Shown here: piece by piece, positions 18,253-25,778 of the stretch | How the letters are laid out: each line of letters opens with the position of its first letter | Position numbering within the stretch: the first letter of the stretch is position 1 | Assembly (NCBI GenBank): GCA_029779755.1 | Contig: JAKOZZ010000040.1 | Location: 1-40,008, forward strand | Source of the DNA: Pseudomonadota bacterium | GTDB lineage: Bacteria > Pseudomonadota > Gammaproteobacteria > Burkholderiales > Burkholderiaceae_E | Reading direction: 5' to 3' | DNA length: 40,008 bases | Position numbers and translations under genes: made by a program | The notes under the pieces: generated by a model | Seen by the model: the letters and a program-made list of their open reading frames with translations, nothing else | What the model was told of the DNA's origin: nothing | The model's database searches: none

Positions 18253-19536
18253 TTACTGGTTGGAGTAGGCGTGACCCTTGGGCAGCGGCAGCACCGCATC
18301 CCGGGTCTTCAGGGCCGACGGCCAGACGATGAACGTGTCGTTGCCGCTGTACTGCATCACCACCGGCGTGGACCGCTCGTTCTGGCCGGCCATCTGGTGG
18401 CCGGGCGGGAAGAACTTCACGCCGTAGCCCTGGATGGTGCCGCCGACCGGAATGTCGGTCTCGAGCGCAGCCTTGCGCAGCGCCTCGGAGTCGATGCCGC
18501 CGTGCTTCTTGATCGACCGCGGCAGCACGTCGGTGAAGAAGATCCAGGCCTGGTTGAAGCCCATCGACACGTGCGGCGGCACCTCGTCGCCCTTCACGTC
18601 GGCCTTGTAGCGGCGGACCATCTCCTTGGTCACGTCACCCATGCCGGCGGCCAGGGTCTTCGGGTCGAGCAGCTGCGCGGCCACCGGATCGACGTTGTAG
18701 ATCAGGTTGGCATCTTCCTTGAACGTGGCGTAGAGCTTGTCGAACTGTCCGTAGCCCGCGCCGTGACCGATCAGCGCCGACCACTTCAGCCCCTGCTCCT
18801 TGGACTGGCGCAGGAAGAGCGTGATGTCGGGGTTGTAGCCGGTGTGCAGGATCACGTCCGGGCGCGCACGCTTGAGCTTGGTGATCAGCGGCGAGAGGTC
18901 GGGGGCGGTGGCCGCGTAGCCTTCCTTCAGCACCATCTGCATGCCGAAGCCCTTGCAGGTGGCCTCGTTGCCGGATGCGACGCCGGCGCCGTAGGGGCCG
19001 TCCTCGTAGATCACCGCGACCTTCAGGTCCTTGGGATCCTTGCCCAGCTTCGCCTTGGCCTGATCGTTCAGGAAGTTGCACGACGCCCAGCCGTGCTGGT
19101 CCGAGTGCACCTGCGCGCGGAACACGTACTTGAGGTTCTTGTCCTTGAACACGCTGGAGGCGACGCAGATGTTCGCCCACATGAAGCGCTTGGCCTGGTC
19201 GGCCTTCTGCGACATCGGCACGCAGTGCGCGGAGGAGAACACGCCCATCAGCATGTCGACCTTCTCCTGCTCGAGCAGGCGCGTGGTCTCGTTGATCGCG
19301 ACTTCGGGCTTCGACTGGGCGTCGGCGTAGATCGGCCGGATCTTGTAGCCCTCGACCCCGCCGCGCTCGTTGATCATGTCGATCGCGTACTTGGTGCCGA
19401 GGTAGCCGGCATAGGACCCGCCGGCCGCCAGCGGCCCGGTCAGGTCGTACACGACGCCGATCTTGATCTCCTTGCCCTGCGCAAGCACGGTGCCGGTGGC
19501 GCACCCCAGCGCCAGTGCCGCAATCAGCTTCTTCAT
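18253..19536 (-). CDS. Periplasmic binding protein of Liv-type ABC importer
   Basis: A substrate-binding protein of the type I periplasmic fold (Peripla_BP_6 group). The 427-residue precursor begins with a Lys-Lys/hydrophobic signal peptide likely cut after VLA near residue 19, then KEIKIGVVYDLTGPLAAGG, the canonical opening of LivK-like proteins. The mature protein is longer than E. coli LivJ/LivK (about 345), matching the subgroup that imports aromatic acids, amides or other organic acids. It has a strong GGAGGAGA ribosome site before ATG 19536. The ligand cannot be deduced. The neighbouring cupin hints at an aromatic ketone or acid. Confidence 0.9.
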   Translation of the reverse strand: MKKLIAALALGCATGTVLAQGKEIKIGVVYDLTGPLAAGGSYAGYLGTKYAIDMINERGGVEGYKIRPIYADAQSKPEVAINETTRLLEQEKVDMLMGVFSSAHCVPMSQKADQAKRFMWANICVASSVFKDKNLKYVFRAQVHSDQHGWASCNFLNDQAKAKLGKDPKDLKVAVIYEDGPYGAGVASGNEATCKGFGMQMVLKEGYAATAPDLSPLITKLKRARPDVILHTGYNPDITLFLRQSKEQGLKWSALIGHGAGYGQFDKLYATFKEDANLIYNVDPVAAQLLDPKTLAAGMGDVTKEMVRRYKADVKGDEVPPHVSMGFNQAWIFFTDVLPRSIKKHGGIDSEALRKAALETDIPVGGTIQGYGVKFFPPGHQMAGQNERSTPVVMQYSGNDTFIVWPSALKTRDAVLPLPKGHAYSNQ

Positions 19537-19660
19537 CTCGTCTCCTCCAGTCGCCTGGTCATGTGGCCCGTGGTCTCTGCGGACCGTGCAGGCCGGGCGG
19601 TTGCCCGTTGTTCGGTGTTCGGACGGCGCGCAGTGCGCCGGCCCTCGATGATGCCTGATT

Positions 19661-20194
19661 TCAGCGCATGAAGTTCCGCACGTAGTCGGCGCCGAGTCCG
19701 ACCCGCTCGAAATGCGCGCGGTACTTCTCGATGCGGGTGAACACATCGTCGAAGCCGGTCGAGTTGCCGTCCGGGTCCACGTACATCAGCGACCCGTGGA
19801 TCATGAACAGCGTCAGCATCTCACTGCAGTCGTCCGGCACGGTCAAGGTATGGGTTTCCCCCGGTGGCTCGTACACGTAGCTGCCCTCCTCGGCGACCCA
19901 GTCGTGCTCGAGGTAGTACCAGCGCCCCTTGAGCACGTACGCATGCACCTGCCCCGAATGACGATGCCGCTGCAGCACGCCCGAGCGCTTCACCTTCAGC
20001 ACGTGCGCGTAGAACCCGCCGGTCGGGTTCAGGTGCAGCGGGCGCGACCAGATGTCCGGGGCGATCGGCGCCCACAGCCGTTCGTCCGACGTGAGCACGT
20101 CGGGCAGCATCATGTCGGCGGCCATGCCCCAGGGCTGGGGCTTGCGGAAGGCCTCCGGCCGGCGGGCGATCGCGGGTTCGACGGGTGTGTTCAT
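19661..20194 (-). CDS. Cupin dioxygenase, 2,4'-dihydroxyacetophenone dioxygenase-like
   Basis: A 177-residue single-domain cupin resembling 2,4'-dihydroxyacetophenone dioxygenase (DAD), an Fe enzyme that cleaves the side chain to 4-hydroxybenzoate and formate. In the first cupin motif, GVLQRHRHSGQVHAYVLKG, H77 and H79 are metal ligands. The usual cupin Glu is absent (Q82/H84 region), and H115 in PGETHTL supplies the third His, giving the 3-His site of DAD-like enzymes. The start at 20194 has GAGGAA upstream. It is the first gene of the minus-strand importer cluster (124 bases before the binding protein). Substrate specificity is inferred from similarity. Related acyl-acetone or cysteamine-type dioxygenases are alternatives. 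Confidence 0.82.
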   Translation of the reverse strand: MNTPVEPAIARRPEAFRKPQPWGMAADMMLPDVLTSDERLWAPIAPDIWSRPLHLNPTGGFYAHVLKVKRSGVLQRHRHSGQVHAYVLKGRWYYLEHDWVAEEGSYVYEPPGETHTLTVPDDCSEMLTLFMIHGSLMYVDPDGNSTGFDDVFTRIEKYRAHFERVGLGADYVRNFMR

Positions 20195-20288
20195 CGCGGC
20201 TTCCTCGAAGTGACGGGCGGACTGTAATCGAGCGCACGCTGCGCACGCAAACACCGTGGTTTCGAACATCGAACCTGCCGCAGGCCGA

Positions 20289-20297
20289 TGCTATGCT
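20289..20297 (+). promoter_or_regulatory. Extended -10 candidate for ether-lipid operon
   Basis: TGCTATGCT (TGn plus TATGCT) lies 16 bases before the ATG at 20313, in the 118-bp gap between the cupin and the hydroxylase gene. No good -35 is visible, and the implied leader is very short (under 10 bases). Confidence 0.35.
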
Positions 20298-20312
20298 CGA
20301 CGCGAGCACACC

Positions 20313-21614
20313 ATGCAGGAAACCGTCATCACCTGGGCCACGCCGGCGTTCTTCGCGCTGATCGCGATCGAACTGCTGTGGAGCCTGCGCGTGCGGCGCA
20401 CCGTCTACCGGCTCGACGACGCGCTCACCTCGATCGGGCTCGGCGCGCTGTCGCAGGTGGCGGGCGTGTTCATGCGGCTGCTGCGCATCGGGGTGTATGC
20501 GCTGGTGTTCCAGGTCTTCGCGCTGGCGGCGTGGCCGACCGAGGCCTGGTGGTCGCTGCCGCTGGCGCTGGTGTTCTACGACTTCTGCTACTACTGGCAC
20601 CACCGCTGGATGCACGAGATCGGCGTGGCCTGGGCGGCGCACGTCGTGCACCACTCCAGCGAGGACTACAACCTGTCGACCGCGCTGCGGCAGACCGCCA
20701 CCGGGCCGCTGCTGGGCTGGATTCCGTACGTGCCGATGGCGCTCGCCGGCGTGCCGCCGACACTGTTCGCCGTCGTCGGGCTGATCAACCTGCTGTACCA
20801 GTTCTGGATCCACACCGAGCTCGTCGGCCGGCTCGGCTGGTTCGACCGGGTGTTCGCATCCCCGTCGAACCATCGCGTGCACCATGCCGTGAACGACGCC
20901 TACGTCGACCGCAACTACGGCGGCGTGCTGATCCTGTGGGACCGCCTCTTCGGCACGTTCCAGGACGAGCGCAGCGACGATCCGCCGGTCTACGGCACGC
21001 GCGCGCCGCTGCGCAGCTTCGACCCGCTGCGCGCCAACCTCGAGGTCTACGCTTCGCTGGCGGCCACCAGCCGTGCGGCCCGGCGCTGGATCGACCGGCT
21101 GCAGGTCTGGGTGCGGCGGCCGGGCTGGCGGCCCGCCGACGGCTCGGCCGGCACGACGGCCCCGTTCGCGCTCGCGGCGCGGCAGCGCTACGCGCCGGAG
21201 GCGGGGCGCGCGGTGCGCCGCTACGCCGTGCTCCAGTTCGCCGTGGTGCTGGCGGCGAGCGTGCACGTGCTCCAGATCCACGCGCGCACGCCGGTGCCCG
21301 AACTGCTTGCCTACGTGGCCTGGGTGATGCTGTCGCTGAGCGGCATCGGACGCATGCTCGGGCGCGAGCCCGGCGGCTGGGCGATCGAGGCGGCGCGCCA
21401 TGCCGCCGTCGCCGTGGCGCTGCCGCTGGCGGGGCGCTGGTTCGCCACGGGTGCGCTGCCCGCCTGGGCGCTCGCGCTGGCGGCGGCCGCTGCCGCCGGC
21501 TGCGCTGTCGTCGCGTGGCGCATCGGCAGCGACGACCTGCGCCGGCGCGCCGCCGACGCGTTGCGCGCGCGGGGCACCGACGACGCCCGCGCCGACGCCG
21601 CACGCACCGCCTGA
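20313..21614 (+). CDS. Alkylglycerol monooxygenase-like di-iron hydroxylase
   Basis: A membrane-bound member of the fatty acid hydroxylase/sterol desaturase superfamily. The His clusters that bind the di-iron centre are all present: H97 and H101-E102 in YYWHHRWMHE, H110 and H113-H114 in AAHVVHHSSEDYN, and H187/H190/H191 in NHRVHH. The blocks HHSSEDYNLSTALRQ, LLYQFWIHTEL and GGVLILWDRLFGTF, the VYGTRAP tail and the 433-residue length with three to four extra C-terminal helices resemble animal alkylglycerol monooxygenase (AGMO/TMEM195). Short bacterial sterol-desaturase proteins lack this architecture. AGMO hydroxylates the ether carbon of alkylglycerols using tetrahydrobiopterin. Substrate and cofactor here are inferred. 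It is followed after 49 bases by a lysoplasmalogenase gene. Confidence 0.87.
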   Translation: MQETVITWATPAFFALIAIELLWSLRVRRTVYRLDDALTSIGLGALSQVAGVFMRLLRIGVYALVFQVFALAAWPTEAWWSLPLALVFYDFCYYWHHRWMHEIGVAWAAHVVHHSSEDYNLSTALRQTATGPLLGWIPYVPMALAGVPPTLFAVVGLINLLYQFWIHTELVGRLGWFDRVFASPSNHRVHHAVNDAYVDRNYGGVLILWDRLFGTFQDERSDDPPVYGTRAPLRSFDPLRANLEVYASLAATSRAARRWIDRLQVWVRRPGWRPADGSAGTTAPFALAARQRYAPEAGRAVRRYAVLQFAVVLAASVHVLQIHARTPVPELLAYVAWVMLSLSGIGRMLGREPGGWAIEAARHAAVAVALPLAGRWFATGALPAWALALAAAAAAGCAVVAWRIGSDDLRRRAADALRARGTDDARADAARTA

Positions 21615-21663
21615 CCGACCGGCCCGCCAACCGACCGAACCACCGATCGACCGATCGAACGCC

Positions 21664-22335
21664 ATGCCGATCCTCGCCGCCACCGCGCTCGCTGCAGCGT
21701 CGACCATCGCGGGCAAGCTGCTGGGCCTCGCGTGGATGGTGTGGGTGTTCAAGCCGCTGACCACCCTGCTGATCATCGCCGTCGCAGCCGCCCGCCTGCG
21801 CGACGGCGGGCCGTATGCGCGCGCGGTCTGCGCGGGCCTGCTGCTGTCGCTGGCCGGCGACGTGCTGCTGATCCCCGACGGTCTGTTCGTCGCCGGACTG
21901 GTCGCCTTCCTGCTGGCGCATGTCGCGTACCTCGTCGCGTTCACGCGCGACTGCCCGCCGCTGGCGCGCCGCGGGCCGTTCGCTGCGGTGGCCGCCGTCG
22001 CGGCCGTGCTGCTGACCGTGCTCTGGCCGTCGTTGCCGGCCGGACTGCGCGTGCCGGTGCTCGCCTACGTGCTGATGCTCGGACTGATGACCGGGCAGGC
22101 ACTGGCGCGCGCGCGGCACCTCGACGACCCGCATGCGCGGCGCGCGGGCATCGGCGGCGTGCTGTTCCTGTGCTCCGACGCGCTGCTGGCCTTCGACCGG
22201 TTCCATGCACCGCTGCCGCTGGCGGCCCTTTGGGTGCTGGGCACCTACTACCCGGCGCAGATGCTGATCGCGCGCTCGATTAACATGCGCGCCCATGCCC
22301 GCGACACGCCCACCCCGCCCCGCCGCCCCGACTGA
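21664..22335 (+). CDS. Lysoplasmalogenase, YhhN/TMEM86 family
   Basis: An integral membrane hydrolase family that cleaves the vinyl-ether bond of lysoplasmalogens to an aldehyde and a glycerophospho-head group. The 223-residue protein has about eight hydrophobic helices. Visible family features are FKPLTTLLIIAVA near residue 30, the conserved LLLSLAGDVLLI with its acidic residue in the membrane, and GGVLFLCSDALLAFDRF with a second membrane Asp. The closing block is LGTYYPAQMLIARS. A tandem ACCGATCG pair (21642-21657) sits just upstream of the start. Its 3' end overlaps the next gene by 41 bases in another frame. Symbol left empty because only the family is clear. Confidence 0.88.
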   Translation: MPILAATALAAASTIAGKLLGLAWMVWVFKPLTTLLIIAVAAARLRDGGPYARAVCAGLLLSLAGDVLLIPDGLFVAGLVAFLLAHVAYLVAFTRDCPPLARRGPFAAVAAVAAVLLTVLWPSLPAGLRVPVLAYVLMLGLMTGQALARARHLDDPHARRAGIGGVLFLCSDALLAFDRFHAPLPLAALWVLGTYYPAQMLIARSINMRAHARDTPTPPRRPD

Positions 22336-23161
22336 CGACGCCACCGGGACCCCGACCGCGCAGGCCCTGCTCGCGGCGGCACGTGCGCTCTCCGACACCT
22401 GCCACCACCTGCGGTTCACGCCGCCGGTCACGCACGTGTACAACCCGCTCGACTACGCGTGGGACGCCTACGAGACCTATGTGCGACGGTTCGGCGCCGG
22501 GCCGCGGCGGGTGGTGTTCCTGGGCATGAACCCGGGCCCGTTCGGCATGATGCAGATCGGCGTGCCGTTCGGGGAGGTCGCGGCGGTGCGGGACTGGATG
22601 GGCATCCGCGCGACGATCGCGCGGCCGGCGCACGAACATCCGAAGCGCCCGATCCAGGGATTCGACTGCACGCGCTCGGAAGTCAGCGGCCGGCGCCTGT
22701 GGGGATGGGCCGCGCAGCGCTTCGGCCGTGCCGAAGACTTCTTCGCGCAGAGCTTCGTGCTCAACTACTGCCCGCTGGTGTTCCTCGAGGCGTCGGGTCG
22801 CAACTTCACGCCCGACCGCCTGCCGGCCGCCGAGAAGCGGCCGCTGGAGGACGCCTGCGACCGGCACCTGCGCGCGGCGATCGACGCGCTGCAGCCCGAG
22901 TGGGCGATCGGCATCGGCGGATTCGCCGCGCAGCGGCTGCAGGCCGTGCTCGGCCCGCGTGCGGTGACGGGGGCGGGCGCCGCCGACGATGCGCGCGGTG
23001 CACGTGATGCGCGCGCGGCACGCGTGTCGCCGCCTGCGATCCGCATCGCCCAGATCCTGCATCCGAGCCCCGCGTCGCCCGCGGCCAACCGCGGCTGGGC
23101 CGAAGCGGTCGACCGCAGCCTGGAAGACCTCGGCGTGTTCGGACCCGTCCGCCCGGCATGA
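22295..23161 (+). CDS. SMUG1-type uracil-DNA glycosylase
   Basis: Excises uracil and oxidised uracils from DNA to start base excision repair. The 288-residue protein carries the SMUG1 hallmarks: motif 1 GMNPGPFGMMQIGVPFGEV with N79, the EHPKRP and RSEVSGRRLWGW blocks, FVLNYCPLVFLEASGRN, and motif 2 HPSPASPAANRGW with H256. This pattern is that of vertebrate-type SMUG1 and not of UNG or MUG. SMUG1 is sporadic in bacteria. Relative to the core there is an Ala/Arg/Asp-rich insert at about residues 227-247. It starts within the lysoplasmalogenase gene (41-base overlap) and its stop overlaps the next start as ATGA, so it is embedded in that operon. Confidence 0.93.
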   Translation: MPATRPPRPAAPTDDATGTPTAQALLAAARALSDTCHHLRFTPPVTHVYNPLDYAWDAYETYVRRFGAGPRRVVFLGMNPGPFGMMQIGVPFGEVAAVRDWMGIRATIARPAHEHPKRPIQGFDCTRSEVSGRRLWGWAAQRFGRAEDFFAQSFVLNYCPLVFLEASGRNFTPDRLPAAEKRPLEDACDRHLRAAIDALQPEWAIGIGGFAAQRLQAVLGPRAVTGAGAADDARGARDARAARVSPPAIRIAQILHPSPASPAANRGWAEAVDRSLEDLGVFGPVRPA

Positions 23162-25257
23162 AGGCGCTGTTCGCCGCGACGATCGCGCTGTCGGCCTTCC
23201 TGCTGTTCCTGGTCCAGCCGATCATCGCGCGGCAGATCCTGCCCTGGTTCGGCGGATCGGCCGCGGTCTGGACCACCTGCATGGTGTTCTTCCAGCTCGC
23301 GCTGCTGTCCGGCTATCTGTACTCCGATCTGGCCGCCCGGCGCCTGCCGCCGCGCCGTCAGGCGCTGCTGCACGCGGCGCTGCTCGCGGCCAGCCTGGTC
23401 TGCCTGCCGATCGTCGCCGACGCCGCGTTCAAACCGGCCGACGCCGACGCACCGATCGCCCGCATCCTCGTGCTGCTGACCGTCACCATCGGCCTGCCGT
23501 ACGTGATGCTCGCCACCACGGGCCCGCTGGTGCAGAGCTGGTTCGCACAGCGCTATCGGGGCGCCCGCGTCTATCGCCTGTATGCGCTGTCGAACGTCGC
23601 GTCGATGCTGGCGCTGCTCGTCTACCCGCCGCTGATCGAACCGCTGGCCGGCGCGCGGGCGCAGGCGCTGGGCTGGAGCGCGGGCTATGCGCTGTTCGTG
23701 GCGCTGGCGCTCGCCGCCACCTGGGGCGGCTGGCGCGCGCGCCAGGCGTCCGCCACGGCCGACGGGCCGCCGGCCGGCGCACGCATCGGCGCCACACCGG
23801 CCACCACGGCCGGCACGACGGCCTCCACCGACGAACCGCCGCCCGGGTGGCGCGCGCGGGCCACCTGGAGCACGCTCGCGGCGCTGGGCACCGCGCTGCT
23901 GCTGTCCGTGACCACGCACATCGGCCAGAACGTCGCCTCCGTGCCCTTCCTGTGGCTGCTGCCGCTGTCGCTGTACCTGCTCACCTTCATCCTGTGCTTC
24001 GACGGCGCGGGGTGGTACCGCCGCGGCTGGATGCTGCCACTGGGCCTGCTGCTGGGGGTGGTGATGGTGGCCGGGCTGCAGTGGCGCATCGACTGGGCCA
24101 CGCTGCGTCCGCAGCGCGGGCTGCTGCCGCTGTGGGAGGCCGTGCCGCTCTACACGGCCGGCCTGTTCGTGCTGTGCATGATCTGTCACGGCGAGCTGGT
24201 GGCGCGCAGGCCCGGGCCGCGGCATCTCACCGCGTTCTACCTGATGGTGTCGGCCGGCGGCGCCGCGGGCGGCCTGGCCGTGGGCATCGCCGCACCGCTG
24301 CTGCTGTCGTGGTACTGGGAGTTCCCGGTGGCGCTGCTGGGCGTGACGGCCATCGCCGCGCTGCTGTCGCGCGGCGGGCTGCGCTGGATGGCGGTGGCCG
24401 CACTGTGTGCCGCGGCGGCGGGGTTCGCCGATCACGTCCGCGGCATCCGCGCCGACACGCTGGAGCTGACCCGCAACTTCTACGGCGCGATGCGGGTCAA
24501 GACCACCGGGCTGGAACACGACCCGAACGCCGTGCTGCGGCTGATGCACGGCGTGATCAACCACGGCGAGCAGTACCGCACCGAGACGCGTCGCACACGC
24601 GCCACCACGTACTACGGCGCGCCCTCCGGCATCGGCCGCGCGCTGCAGGCCGCGCGCGACCCGGCCGGGACGACGCCGCTGCGCGTCGGGGTGGTGGGGC
24701 TCGGCGTCGGCACGCTCGCGGCCTACGGCCGCAGCGGCGACACCGTGCGCCTGTACGAGCTCGATCCGCAGGTCGAACGCCTGGCCCGCACCCGGTTCGA
24801 CTTCCTGCGCGACAGCGCAGCCACGATCGAGACGCGGCTGGGCGACGCACGCCTGGTGCTCGAGCGCGAGGCGCCCGCCGGCTTCGACGTGCTCGCGATC
24901 GATGCGTTCTCGAGCGACGCGATCCCCGTGCACCTGCTCACCCGCGAGGCGATGCACACCTACCGGCGCCACGTGAAGGAGGGCGGCGTGATCGCCTTCC
25001 ACGTCAGCAACCGCTACCTCGACCTGTCGGGGGTGGTGCGCGGGCTGGCGGACGCGATCGGCTGGCCCGCACTGCGCGTGATCCACGATCCCGAACGCGG
25101 CAGTCCGCTGTACCGGTCGGACTGGGTGCTGGTCAGCGCCGACGCCGGGTTCGCCGCGCGCCTGAAGGCCGGCGGCCCGGTCGAGGCAATCGCACCGCGC
25201 GCAGACCTGCGGCCGTGGACCGACGACTACAACAACCTGTTCCAGGTGCTGAAGTAG
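23158..25257 (+). CDS. Membrane protein fused to spermidine-synthase-like domain
   Basis: A 699-residue two-part protein. Residues 1 to about 430 are multi-spanning, with MFS-like helices in two blocks separated by a Thr/Ala-rich loop near 200-230. From about 505 a Rossmann domain like spermidine synthase/SAM methyltransferases follows: VGVVGLGVGTLAAYG (510-524), the acidic YELDP (533-537), GDARLVLE and IDAFSSDAIPVHLLT (from D582). The DxxDPxGP-type catalytic acid motif of true SpeE is replaced by DAFSSD, so aminopropyl transfer is doubtful. The ligand-binding part seems intact. Such fusions are common but uncharacterised. The ATG overlaps the glycosylase stop. It is the last gene of the operon. 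Confidence 0.85.
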   Translation: MKALFAATIALSAFLLFLVQPIIARQILPWFGGSAAVWTTCMVFFQLALLSGYLYSDLAARRLPPRRQALLHAALLAASLVCLPIVADAAFKPADADAPIARILVLLTVTIGLPYVMLATTGPLVQSWFAQRYRGARVYRLYALSNVASMLALLVYPPLIEPLAGARAQALGWSAGYALFVALALAATWGGWRARQASATADGPPAGARIGATPATTAGTTASTDEPPPGWRARATWSTLAALGTALLLSVTTHIGQNVASVPFLWLLPLSLYLLTFILCFDGAGWYRRGWMLPLGLLLGVVMVAGLQWRIDWATLRPQRGLLPLWEAVPLYTAGLFVLCMICHGELVARRPGPRHLTAFYLMVSAGGAAGGLAVGIAAPLLLSWYWEFPVALLGVTAIAALLSRGGLRWMAVAALCAAAAGFADHVRGIRADTLELTRNFYGAMRVKTTGLEHDPNAVLRLMHGVINHGEQYRTETRRTRATTYYGAPSGIGRALQAARDPAGTTPLRVGVVGLGVGTLAAYGRSGDTVRLYELDPQVERLARTRFDFLRDSAATIETRLGDARLVLEREAPAGFDVLAIDAFSSDAIPVHLLTREAMHTYRRHVKEGGVIAFHVSNRYLDLSGVVRGLADAIGWPALRVIHDPERGSPLYRSDWVLVSADAGFAARLKAGGPVEAIAPRADLRPWTDDYNNLFQVLK

Positions 25258-25271
25258 CCGACGGGCGGGGC

Positions 25272-25293
25272 TACAATTGACGTTTACGTAAAC
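25272..25293 (+). promoter_or_regulatory. LiuR-like operator with overlapping -10
   Basis: TTGACGTTTACGTAAAC (25277-25293) contains the palindrome TTTACGTAAA and resembles the operators of the MerR-type regulator LiuR that controls leucine/isovalerate catabolism. A TACAAT -10-like box (25272-25277) abuts it, and the regulator gene starts 30 bases downstream. Autoregulation is inferred from the position. Confidence 0.7.
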
Positions 25294-25322
25294 TGCACGC
25301 ACCTCGGTCGCGCGTCATCGGC

Positions 25323-25733
25323 ATGGACGACAGCCGTCGGACCCCTTCGTACACGATCGGCGAACTCGCACGCGAGTTCGAAGTGACCGCGCGCGCAATC
25401 CGGTTCTACGAGGACCAGGGCCTGCTCGCGCCGCAGCGCTGCGGCGCCGGCGGCCGTCAGCGCGTGTATTCGCAGCGCGACCGCACGCGCCTGAAGCTGA
25501 CGCTGCGCGGCAAGCGTCTCGGTCTGTCGCTGTCCGAGATCCGGGACCTCGTCGACATGTACGAATCGCCCGACGACACCGTGCCGCAGCTCACGCGCTT
25601 CCTGGCGACCCTCGAGCGCCACCGGCTGTCGCTCGAGCAGCAGATGCGCGACATCCGCGAGACCCTGGGCGAGATCGCCGCGCACGAGGCGCGTGCGCGG
25701 CAGCTGCTGGCGCAGGCGGGATCCCAGAACTGA
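25323..25733 (+). CDS. liuR: MerR-family regulator, LiuR-like
   Basis: A 136-residue DNA-binding regulator. Residues 10-75 form the winged helix-turn-helix of the MerR family (YTIGELAREFEVTARAIRFYEDQGLLAP and RVYSQRDRTRLKLTLRGKRLGLSLSEIRDLV). The C-terminal 50 residues form the dimerising coiled coil (LTRFLATLERHRLSLEQQMRDI). The effector domain is short, and the metal-binding Cys residues of MerR/CueR proteins are absent, as in LiuR, which senses branched-chain acyl-CoAs. Placement directly upstream of isovaleryl-CoA dehydrogenase and downstream of a matching palindrome supports the LiuR assignment. Confidence 0.88.
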   Translation: MDDSRRTPSYTIGELAREFEVTARAIRFYEDQGLLAPQRCGAGGRQRVYSQRDRTRLKLTLRGKRLGLSLSEIRDLVDMYESPDDTVPQLTRFLATLERHRLSLEQQMRDIRETLGEIAAHEARARQLLAQAGSQN

Positions 25734-25778
25734 CGCCGGACCGCGTTCCGGACCGCAACCCTCCCTGGAGACGACACG

